Assembly (NCBI GenBank): GCA_025201765.1
Contig: MU623613.1
Location: forward strand, 1 to 27,461
Length of the DNA stretch: 27,461 bases
Direction: 5' to 3'
DNA from: Daldinia sp. FL1419
Taxonomy: Eukaryota; Ascomycota; Sordariomycetes; Xylariales; Hypoxylaceae
How positions within the stretch are numbered: the first letter of the stretch is position 1; each line of letters opens with the position of its first letter. A program made the position numbers and the translations under genes. Below the pieces are notes generated by a model that saw nothing but the letters and a program-made list of their open reading frames with translations, made no database searches and had not been told where the DNA came from. Positions 1 to 9,302 of the stretch are shown one piece after another.

Positions 1-1181
1 TTGAAAAGTTTTTAAGATATAAATATAATAATAGGAGATTTTAATATATATTATTTTTTATAAAATAAAAAAGAAAAGATATTTCAATATATTTTTAAAA
101 TTTTTAAATTAATAATTTAATAAAATTTTAAATTTATTATAAAAATAAAAATAATAATTAAATAAATATAAGATTATAAAAATTTAATATTAAATTTAAT
201 ATAAATAAATAAAAAATTTAAATATTTAAAATTAAAGTTTTTTAATTAAAAAAAATCTAATTATATTATTTAATATTTTAATATTAATATATTAAATTTA
301 AATTTAATTTAAAACCAATTTAAGTTAAAAAGTTAGGCATAAAAACACCTAAATAAAACATTTGTACAAGTAGAAACATAAAATATAAATATATTAAAAG
401 GAATGAATAATTCTGAACAATTTAATAAATATATAGAATATTTTATTAAAAAATTAAAAAAGATTATTTCAATTATAATTTTACATTATATCCAATTTGT
501 GGTGCAATTAATGTTATAATAGAATAACAAAATTGAAACATTTTATAAAGAAATAAAAAAAATATATAAATAATGGATGAATTAAAGAATGCAAAAATAT
601 TAAGAAATTCTTCATAAAATTTACATAATATTAAAAAAAATCATAAATAAAATCAAAAAAAAAACAATTAAAAATTGACCTTAATAAAAATTTTAAGAAA
701 TAATAAAATTCTATAAAAAATAAAAAAAATAAAATAAATTATATAATTAATAATTTATTAAAAAAGAAAGTCCTTTAATATTATATTATTAATTTAACAA
801 AAAATTATAAATTATAAATAAAAAAGAAAAAAGTATAATATTAGGGAAGGAATTTTTTTTAAACCTTATAATTAATTTGTTTAATATTTTTGACCTTGCT
901 ACATAATTAAAAAACCCCTAAAAAAATAAATTCAAAATATTTAAAAAAATAAAATTGAAAAAAATAAAAATAATTTTAGAAATAATCAAACTATAAAAAG
1001 TTATTAATGAAAATTTATTATTAATAAAGTTTTTTAAAATATATAAAAAATAATTATTTAAAATAATTATTATAATTATAATATAAAATTTTATATTTAA
1101 ATATTATCTAAAGATATTCTATAATATTATAATAATAATATTATTAAAACCCAAAAAATTTAAAAAAGAAAATTTTTTTTA
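1..1181. other. AT-rich decayed repeat DNA, no intact gene
   Basis: This stretch is nearly all A and T, with scattered C and G, and every frame is dense in stops. It lies directly upstream, on the same strand, of the reverse transcriptase fragment that starts near 1,182, so it is probably the mutated 5' part of the same LINE. Around 1,145-1,170 a run reading Lys-Pro-Lys-Lys is compatible with the segment that precedes RT motif 1 in fungal LINEs, but I could not carry the homology further upstream. No promoter, RNA gene or tandem array is visible. Confidence 0.4.
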
Positions 1182-1423
1182 GGTATTTATAAATTAATGT
1201 TCCTTTTAAAGATTATAGGTAAAATAATTGAAAAAATAATGGTAGATTATATTGTAATAATAGTAAAATAATATTAGCTATTTTTAAAGGATTAAATGGG
1301 AAATAAATTAATTAAATTTATAGAAATAATTATTAAAATAATAATAAAGATTATATATATTATATGGTATATTAATATTATAATATTATTTTTATACTTA
1401 AATATTTTAAATATTGAAAAGAG
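1182..1423 (+). pseudogene. LINE (Tad1-like) reverse transcriptase fragment, RIP-degraded
   Basis: Reading the frame that starts at 1,182 gives a broken but recognisable early part of a non-LTR reverse transcriptase. An Ile-Ile-Gly-Lys-Ile-Ile-Glu-Lys stretch lies near 1,206. A Gln-Met-Gly box lies at 1,293-1,301, its Gln codon now TAA. A Trp follows 25 residues after the start of that box (1,365-1,367), and then comes a Leu-Asn-Ile stretch where LINE RTs have the first catalytic Leu-Asp-Ile. The Gln-Met-Gly to Trp spacing matches fungal Tad-clade RTs as I know them. At least three in-frame stops are present, all explicable as C to T changes. The frame is cut at 1,424 by the copia insertion and does not continue as RT beyond it. 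The clade assignment is inference. Confidence 0.55.
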
Positions 1424-1428
1424 GGTTG

Positions 1429-1607
1429 TGTTGGATGGATAAGGTACCATTGCATGCAATAGTAAAAATGAGGGTATTCGTAAATTTAGTAAAAAGTGGT
1501 TTTTTTTAAGAAAGAACGTATTTTGATCGGAGACCAAAATATGTAAAGCTAAATACAAGATTAAAGTGGGTTTGTATCACTATGGTCATATGACCAATAT
1601 TCTTACA
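1429..1607 (-). repeat. 3' LTR of the copia element (179 bp)
   Basis: On the plus strand it runs from TGTTGGATGG to TTCTTACA, so it has TG...CA ends on either strand. It matches 8,062-8,240 end to end with no length change. It is the better-preserved LTR at its low-coordinate end, keeping GTACCATTGCATGCAAT where the partner has changed G to A. The flank at 1,424-1,428 is GGTTG, one half of the target duplication. Confidence 0.93.
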
Positions 1608-1632
1608 TTAATAATTTTTTCTTTTTTTATAA
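1608..1632 (-). promoter_or_regulatory. Probable polypurine tract of the copia element
   Basis: Read on the minus strand, the bases entering the 3' LTR contain a run of seven A, one G and six A, then TTATTAA, then the LTR. A purine run next to this LTR and none next to the other supports minus-strand polarity. The surroundings are very AT-rich, so this alone would be weak evidence. Confidence 0.5.
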
Positions 1633-2129
1633 GGTTATGTAATATTAATGAATATTAGTTAGGGTTATGATTTTAAATGTTTAAATATATTAAGATTAAT
1701 TCTTTTCTATAATCTTCCTTTTATTTTTACTTATATTAAATTAATTAATAATCTTTTTATAAAATAATATAAATCTATATTTTAAAAGATATTAGATTAA
1801 TATTCCAATAAAATAAATAATATTATAACATTATAAATTAATAATTATTAAAATAAATATTAACAATCCAAAATATTTTGAAATTAAATATATTTTATTA
1901 ATAAAAATACTATCAAAAATATATAAAAATGATTAAAAAAAATTTATTAATAAATAAAAAGTAAAGGTTTATAAATTAATGGTTTAAACTTTTATTTAAA
2001 AGTGTAACAATTAACCATTCTAAAATATATAATAATGTATAATCTTATTTAATAATTCTTTTTTTTTTAAAAACTATATTTATTTATTTATTTAAATCAA
2101 TCAAAAAAAATAATTAATATTATTTATAT

Positions 2130-2960
2130 TATTTAAGTTCACTTAACCCAACCCTATAATTTCAATATAAAATAATTAGTATTAATAAATATTATAAGAA
2201 CTTTATTAATATTAAATTTCATTATTATATCAACTAAATTATCCTATCCGTAAATCTATCATATATTATTAATTTCTTACTATTCGTAAAATTATTAGAA
2301 TAACATAATATTAATCATCAATCATTTCTCCTTCATTATTCCAAACTTAATAAAACATTCATAAAATAAAAATAAATCAATACATACAACTATAAGTACT
2401 ACAAAAAATTAAAATTTATTAAATATAAACATTACCATTATCCCAATTACAATAATTATATTTATATTATATATTATAACATAAATTTCATTCATTAAAA
2501 TATTTTAAATAATTTATTTATATTTTATAAAATTCCAATAAATCAAATTACCAATCATAATAAATAATTTATTTATCATAATCTTATTAATAATAAAGAT
2601 TTTATAACCAATTTAAAAACTAAAGTCTTTATTATTTGCAAATAATCTATTAACAAATATAAAAATCCTTACTATAATAAAATCTAATTTAATATATTAA
2701 AATCTTTATAATAGATTATTTAACTGCCATTAAAGATATTTATTAAATTTATTGATTTTAACTTTTCCAAATTCTTTATATTAAACTACTTCACATATAT
2801 CAAACATTACCTTAAATTAACAAACAAAAACAATATAAATGCTACAGACTTATTATTATATATACTACTAAATAATATTATCCTTTCTATTTTAAATTAA
2901 TACAATTTTTTTACTTTATTCTTTTTAATATAAATAAATATTATTATTATTATTAATTAA
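2130..2960 (-). pseudogene. copia polyprotein relic: RNase H and C-terminus
   Basis: Minus-strand translation, allowing former Gln and Arg codons that are now stops, gives the C-terminal RNase H region of fungal Ty1/copia polyproteins. A Ser/Arg-Phe-Ala-Asn-Asn-Lys-Asp box lies near 2,620-2,650. A Gln-Trp-Gln-Leu-Asn-Asn stretch lies near 2,711-2,732, and a closing Gly-Trp-Val-Lys lies near 2,135-2,150, just before the non-coding end. Plus-strand C is retained and G lost, so most lesions are C to T on the coding strand. It follows the RT relic in the order expected for copia and cannot encode a working enzyme. Confidence 0.75.
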
Positions 2961-2999
2961 AATAATATAATTATTAAATATTAATAAAATATCCTTATT

Positions 3000-3690
3000 A
3001 AAATATAATTTAAGTTTTACCTTAAATCTAACTTTTTTTATTTTATTTTCTTCCAATTTATTAAATGTTTTATCTAATATTTTAAATATATTATTAATTT
3101 ATATTCCAATTAAATTAAATCAATCAAATAATTCTAAAACCAAAAGATATAGGTTATAAATTAACATAATTATAAAAAACTTTTTATAATAATATTTAAA
3201 ATAAATTATTTATTAATATATATTAACTTTAATTATTTTATAAAACAATTTTACAATAACCATTATAATATCTTTAAAAAAATGATCTTTAAGTTCTTTA
3301 AATAATATAATAATAATAATATAATTTAAATTAATATTTAATTAAATATATATTTATATAATATTATAAAACCACATAACCATTCTTTCAATTTACTATT
3401 ATAAAAATAAAATAAATATAATAATAATTTATTAATTGAAACATTAAATTATAAATAATTATATAAATATTTCCTTTTTCTTTTTATCATTATAATTTTA
3501 AATAATAAATTATAACTTTTCATATGATTTATTAATACCTTTTCTTTTAATTTTATAAATAATTTATAACTTAAATAATTAAACACTCCTATATTTCATC
3601 TTATTGTACTTTTTGAATAAGAATACTCCTCATCCAATAAATCCTTCAATTTCCTATATATCCACCACTTCAAACAATTAACTTAAAATA
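3000..3690 (-). pseudogene. copia polyprotein relic: reverse transcriptase
   Basis: Minus-strand reading recovers, in order, the RT entry region near 3,640-3,690, an Arg-Leu-Val-Val-Gln-like region near 3,500, a Val-Lys-Pro-Leu-Tyr box near 3,240, and the catalytic region at about 3,084-3,107. Fungal copia elements of this lineage have a Gln-Thr-Asp-Asp-Thr box there. Both aspartate codons now read AAT (Asn), which would abolish catalysis. Many in-frame stops are present. The assignment rests on recalled family motifs, not on a search. Confidence 0.75.
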
Positions 3691-3959
3691 ATAATCTTTC
3701 TTTTTTAATATAATTATAATAATAATTTCATATTAACTATTTTTTTAAAAAATAAATAAATTATATTATAAAAGTTCACTAATTAAAATTTATTCCTACT
3801 TCCAAAAAATCATTCTTATAATTATTTTATTATAAATACTTTAACTTTAAAAATATATTTATTATTATTATTATACTTATAATTAGAATTTTTATTAATA
3901 AAATTTAAAATATATATAAATTCATTACAAAAATATAATTTTATAACTATAATTTTAAA

Positions 3960-5600
3960 ATTAACTAATCTTCTATTCATTTTAATAATATAAGTCTTAT
4001 TATCTCAAACAATTAATTTATAAAAGCCAATCCAACTATCATTCTTACAATAAACATATATTTCAAATTAAAAAAATAAATTCAATATATCTAATACATT
4101 TAATCCATTTCTCATACTTAAAACATCATCAACTTATCACTTAACTTTAAATTTATAAACTTTATTTATTACCTTTTTAATAATTATAATTTAAATAATA
4201 ATAAAAAAAAAAGATAATAAATTATTTATTAACTTTAAATATATTCTAAATATAAATAATATTAATATTAAACCATCTAATCTTATTATATCATTAATAA
4301 CTTTTATAACTATTTATAAAATATAATAAATATTAATTTAAATACCTTAGAAATCTTTTAATATTATTTCATATATTCATTATAATAAGCCATAATATTA
4401 TTCAACTTTTCTAATTAAATTATATATTTTAATAAACATTTTTTCAATAAATATTAACAATATTTTCATATTTAAAATAAATTTATTAATTATAAAATTA
4501 ATATTAACATTAAATATTAAATTATCAAATAATCTAAAATAATTATTAATCTATATTATTCTCAATATATCCTATATATATTTTATTATCATATTTTTAA
4601 AAAATTTTATTATTTAAAATAATATAATTTTATTAATAATATAAAAAATTAATTTACCTTTAATATATATTATATTAATATAAATATTATAATTAAAATT
4701 AATATTATTTTTTATAATAAATTTAAATTATTTTAATATATTACTATATATTTAATATTAATAATAATATTTATTAATTTTTTCAATAATTATTCAATCT
4801 AATTTATCATATCCAACTTTTATAAGAACATAATAAAATCAATTTATAATTAAATAATTAAAATATCTATATATCTATTATAACTCTTCCTTAATCAAAT
4901 AATAATATATAACCATTTATTCTTTATTATCAAATAAAAACCATAAGTATCCCCATTTCTAAATAATAAAATAATATTTATTCTTATAAATAAACATATT
5001 TTTAATATTATTTAAAAAAATTCTTAAACAATTTATATTATAAAAATATAATAAAAATAATATATTATAAAATATAATATAAAATTAAATAATTCTAAAT
5101 AAAATAAATATATTAATAATACCAAAATTCCCCTACTTTAAATAATCACTAAATTATATAATATATATTCTTATTATAAATATATCCATTTTAATATCAG
5201 AATATATATATTATAATATTTTTATTTACATCTTACCTTTTAATAATATTCCAACTATTTTAATATTAAATAAAATATTTTAAAATATATAAAAATATTA
5301 ATCTTTAAAATAAAATATAAAAAAAGAACTTAAAGCTATATCCACAAAATGTTTATAATTATCATCAAAAATATCTATTACAATAAACACATAGAAAATC
5401 ACTTAATTTACAAAGATATTAACAACTCAAGAACCATTAATTTCACCATAACCTATAAAATATTACATAATTAATAATTAAACTTAATTATTATTATTAT
5501 ATTTATTATTAACATACTATATATATTATATATTAAAATTATTACTATTACTATTATTATTATTATTATTACTATAATTAATATCAATTCCTTTATAATT
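3960..5600 (-). pseudogene. copia polyprotein relic: integrase and its C-terminal part
   Basis: The minus strand contains degraded integrase-side sequence. The clearest marks are an Arg-Lys-Val-Glu-(stop, formerly Gln)-Tyr-Tyr-Gly box at 4,389-4,412, an Asn-Asp-Ile-Ile-x-Leu-Asp-Gly box at about 4,271-4,294, and an Asp-Asp-x-Leu-Ser-Met-Arg-Asn-Gly box near 4,100-4,135. All three are familiar from the integrase/RT linker of ascomycete copia polyproteins. Upstream of about 4,800 the sequence is too eroded to place the catalytic acidic residues. An ATT-type microsatellite at about 5,535-5,578, giving poly-Asn on the coding strand, lies in its N-terminal part. Two chance open frames here are not genes. 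Confidence 0.6.
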
Positions 5601-6559
5601 AATAAAGAAAACTGCAAAATCCTCTTTAATATTTCCCATTTTTTATTCTTATATATATTAATGCTATTTATTACATTTATTACATCATTCATATATAAGA
5701 TATTTAATAAATTAATAACCTAATTTACTATAAATAAAATATTTTTTTTTTTCCATTCTTATTATTAAAATACTTTTAATTATTAAAATATTTATCTTTA
5801 CTTTAATTTATTTAATAGGATTTTTAATTGTTCTAATAAGCTTAATTAACATAATAATAATCACTTTTTATTTTATACTTATTAAGAAAATTTTAATATA
5901 CATTACTTACTATTATTTAAAAATTAATACAAATATTTTTAAATATATTAAATTATTAAAAAAAAATGGATAAAAATGCTAAATATCTTTATATAATATA
6001 ATATAAACCTTTTTTAAAATGGATTTCTTTAATATAATTAATTAATAAACCTTTATAAATACATTATATTTAAATAATTAATATTTCAAAACATTTAAAT
6101 AAAATTTTTCCAAAATTATTTTGTATAACATTTTTAATTATTATATTTTTTTATTTAAATATATATATTTAAAAATTCTTATTAATATAAAAAAAATTAC
6201 ATATTTTATTAATTATTATATTAAAATTAAAATTTTATTATGTAAAATATTTGTAAAAAAATTCTAAAATTGCTTTTTTCAATATTATATTATAAATATT
6301 AATATATAAATTAAGTCCAATTCTAAATTTATAATAATAAAATAAAAAAATCTAAATTTATTTATTTAATATTTTATATTTCTTACCTTTAAACTTAAAA
6401 TCATTATTAAAGTATAATTTAATTAATAAATTAAAAAATTAAAGTTTTTATATTATTAATTACTTTTTTTATTTATAAATAAATAATCTTATAATAAATT
6501 ATTATATTATTCCTGGTTAAACTTTTATATTATTTATATATTAATTTTATTATATAAAG

Positions 6560-6877
6560 TTATTTATTAAGAATATTTGGATTAGTTGATATTGAAAAAT
6601 TGTTTAAGTTTACTAGGGTATTTGAGGTATTTGAGGGATTGTTTGTTATTATGCTGGAAATATTGGTTGTTGTGGTGTTTGAGGAATTTATGGAGTTTAT
6701 TAAGGTATTAGAATGGGTTAAGGTATTGGAATAGGTTGGGGTATTGGAATTAGTTAAGGTGCTAGAACTAACTAGGATATTTAAGGGATTATTTGAAGGT
6801 TTATAAATTACATTAGATAAAATTATGCAATTGCAGTTAGAAATTGCGGTGCTAGTGTTACTATTGCTGGCTTTATT
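6560..6877 (-). pseudogene. Ser/Thr/Asn-rich open segment with 18-bp repeats, inside the copia element
   Basis: This is a stop-free minus-strand frame of 105 codons plus a stop, without a start codon, in the coding orientation of the copia element. It encodes mostly Asn, Ser, Thr, Ile and Pro. A short tandem array at about 6,700-6,775 on the plus strand consists of four 18-bp units of the type AAGGTATTGGAATAGGTT, which encode a degenerate hexapeptide containing Ser-Asn-Thr. The segment lies between the gag region and the integrase, so a low-complexity polyprotein linker is the best guess. Unlike 2,030-6,520, here the coding strand kept C and lost G, so the mutational strand bias is reversed. 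Confidence 0.45.
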
Positions 6878-8061
6878 TTAACTGTAACAACCTTTACCAT
6901 AGCTTTTAATAAATATAAATATATTGGGTTAATTAAAAACTTAAATCTAAAAAAATAGGTTTTTAACAAATTATTTATTTTATTTTAAAAAAATTCAAAA
7001 AATAAATTTATATTAATAATAATTATAAATATATATAAATTATTTTATATTATTTTAATAAAAACACTATGGAATTTAAAATATTCTTTAATTCTAATAT
7101 ATAATAAATATTAAATTTTAACAAAATGGATTAGAATTTAATTATGGAAATTATTCTTGAAAATACGCTATAAATTTTCGTTAATTATATTTTTATTGTA
7201 GCTTATTATACTCTTAATTATATATATATTAATTTAGGTTATTAAAATAATTATTATATTAATAATATTAAGGTTAATGCCTAATTATTTATTATTAATA
7301 TATTTTAACCAAAATTCTTTTATTAATTTAATTATATTAATTATTAATTATAATAAATTTAAAAAAAATGGATAGAATATAATATTATAATTAAAGTAAT
7401 AAAAATATTAATTATTATAATAAAAGAATAATAAAAAAGAAATAAGTAAATATGTTATTATAAAAAGAAATTATACTAATTTTGTTTTGTAAAATTACTT
7501 TGTAAGGTATTAAACTATTCTTTCCTTAAATATTAAATTTTCAGGTAATAATAATTATAATTATAATATATAAAATTTTTTAAGTAAGGTTAAAAAAAAA
7601 TTTAAATAAAATTTAAAATTTATTAATAAAATAAAAATATAACGTAATTTTTGGTATTATTATTTTTTTTTAATATATTATAATATTATAATAAATATAA
7701 ATATATATTATAAATATAAATATATAATAGATATATAATAATTTAATTAATATAAATTTCCCTAAAACTATTTTATTAATAAAAAAAACCTTGATATTAT
7801 CTATTTATATATAATAAATATATACTTTAGATTATAAATTCAACGCTAAAACTATTTCTACCTTCCAGAAATCCTAAGTTAACATAAATTATTCCTAAAA
7901 CCATATACAATAATATGAAATTTCGGGTTTAAAATTATACATTGGAATATAAAATTTTAAGATTATTTGTCTTTTTTCGTTAGGATTTAACATTAAAACT
8001 ATTTTTTCCCTTTTAGATATTTAATTAATTTATAATTAATTTATCATCAATTACTAATTAA
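6878..8061 (-). other. 5' leader and probable gag region of the copia element, unreadable
   Basis: By position, between the 5' LTR (8,062-8,240) and the linker segment, this should hold the primer-binding site, leader and gag. I could not recover a gag zinc knuckle or a clear tRNA-complementary primer site: the bases just inside the LTR read TTAATTAGTAATTGATG on the minus strand and are probably mutated. A phrase close to CTAAAACTATTT recurs near 7,762, 7,855 and 7,998, suggesting short leader repeats. No other gene is visible. Confidence 0.35.
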
Positions 8062-8240
8062 TATTAGATAAATAAAGTACCATTATATGTAATAATAAAA
8101 ATGAAGGTATTTATAAATTCAATAAAAAGTGGTTTTTTTTAAGAAAAAACATATTTTAATCGGAGACTAAAATACATAGAGTTAAATACAAGATTAAAGT
8201 GGGTTTGTACCACTATGGTCACATGACCAACATTCCCACA
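8062..8240 (-). repeat. 5' LTR of the copia element (179 bp)
   Basis: This is the full-length partner of 1,429-1,607, with TG...CA ends in minus-strand orientation (TGTGGGAATGTTGG at the outer end). It is followed directly by the target duplication GGTTG at 8,241-8,245, which matches 1,424-1,428. Its outer part, CACTATGGTCACATGACC, keeps C where the partner has T. Its inner part has lost five G to A in the first 16 bases. Confidence 0.93.
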
Positions 8241-8245
8241 GGTTG

Positions 8246-8690
8246 TAAAAGTAAGAATGTGTGATGGCTTTTCACAGAGATGTGAAGTCATTCACACATA
8301 TTTATACCCTGCATAGACCGCATACACCCTAACCCTCCCCCAGAATAACCTCTTTATGATATAATAATACTTTTGTTGTTTATTGAAGAAAATAATAAAG
8401 TCATTTTGGATTTTATTATTGTTCCATACCTGGGCCATTATTATACCACATCACGAAGCTCAGGCATTATAACATATAAAATATTTTTTTATATTAAGGT
8501 TTAATTATTTCTATTAAAAGGTAAATTCTAATAAAAATATAAAATAAAATTAAAATTATAGTAATATAATTTATTTGGATAGGTGGTGGGTAGATTTTCT
8601 CCGGAACACAGTTCCTACCCGGAACAAATATCAAAAGATGGATCGGATACCTATAATATATTCTAGGTAAATCGGGGTAGTAATAAATAA
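8246..8690 (+). mobile_element. Family B repeat, copy B1: 3' part, split by the copia element
   Basis: The sequence from the end of the target duplication to about 8,690 matches three other places in the window (13,560-14,035 plus; 24,130-24,660 and 25,065-25,600 minus). Landmarks are a small hairpin around TTCACAGAGATGTGAA (8,268-8,284), a TACCTGGGCCATTA phrase near 8,427, a GGAACACAGTTCCTACCC phrase near 8,602, and a final CTAGGTAAATCGGGGTA followed by an A/T simple repeat. A simple-repeat tail with no terminal inverted repeat suggests the 3' end of a non-LTR retrotransposon, but no coding domain confirms this. B1 is clearly less mutated than the other copies. Confidence 0.6.
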
Positions 8691-9302
8691 AATAAAATAA
8701 ATAATAATAAAATATTTTAAATATTTTTAATAATATTATTCCATAAAGATTTATATATATATTATATTAGAAAAGATATTTAATATAGGTAATAAATTAG
8801 ATTAATAATTTTATAAAAAAATAAGAGGTATAATTAATTTTTAATAATGAAAAAGGTAAGGCCTATTTTTTTATTATAGGTATTTTATAAGGTTCTTTAT
8901 TATTACTTATTTTATTTATTATTTATATAATCATTTTATATAAAAATTGGATTAGGAAGGTTTTCTAATTATTAGCTTTATGGATAATATAAATATATTG
9001 ATAATAGGATATTTTATAATTAAAAATTATATTAAGTTGGAATAAGTATATGGAATATATTTAGATTGGGTATAAAGATATAATATAACCTTTATAATAT
9101 AAAAGAATAAATTTATATATTTTATAAAAATTTATTAAATATTAATTATAAAAATTAAGTTAGATAATATAGTTATTAAATTTAAAAAAAATATTAAGTT
9201 TTTTAAAATATAATTAAATAAGAAATTTAAGTAGAATAAATATTTAAAAATAATTAAAATAAAAATGGAAAAATAATAATATATCTTTCTTAAATTAATA
9301 AT
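8691..9302. other. AT-rich spacer, no feature recognised
   Basis: It begins with the A/T simple-repeat tail of B1 (about 8,680-8,725) and continues as RIP-like DNA that keeps some G on the plus strand and has little C, especially 8,800-9,300. No frame longer than a few tens of codons and no repeat shared with the other families was found. Confidence 0.4.

Larger units (their letters stand above)
1429..8240 (-). mobile_element. Full-length Ty1/copia LTR retrotransposon, heavily RIPed, nested
   Basis: The element is bounded by two direct 179-bp LTRs (1,429-1,607 and 8,062-8,240) and by the 5-bp target duplication GGTTG at 1,424-1,428 and 8,241-8,245. It is transcribed on the minus strand: integrase, RT and RNase H relics follow one another from high to low coordinates in copia order, and a purine tract abuts the low-coordinate LTR. 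By my count the LTRs differ at about 27 positions, every one a transition and none an indel, which is the signature of RIP rather than simple ageing. Between about 2,030 and 6,520 the plus strand has almost no G while keeping C, so the coding strand lost its C. No frame is intact, so the copy cannot be autonomous. It interrupts a family B repeat, which continues on both sides. Confidence 0.92.

Noticed and set aside
1292..1558. 88-codon minus-strand open frame
   Set aside because: It crosses the LTR boundary of the copia element and consists of Ile/Asn-rich translation of AT-rich DNA; it is a chance frame.
1500..1607. Possible 5S rRNA or tRNA-derived SINE, because of the GATCGGAGACC and CACTATGGTCATATGACC phrases
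   Set aside because: No 5S or tRNA box set fits, and both copies are precisely the LTRs of the copia element.
5471..5692. 73-codon minus-strand open frame with a hydrophobic stretch
   Set aside because: The hydrophobic run comes from an ATT microsatellite inside the mutated copia polyprotein; there is no independent gene signal.
8322..8338. CCCTAACCCTCCCCC, resembling telomeric repeats
   Set aside because: Only about one and a half units, and the same position in other family B copies reads TTTCAACCCTTTTCC, so it is part of the repeat.
8246..8470. Reading the B tail as an LTR with a primer-binding site at TACCTGGGCC
   Set aside because: No second copy flanks a body in LTR arrangement, no target duplication was found, and the end is a simple-repeat tail.
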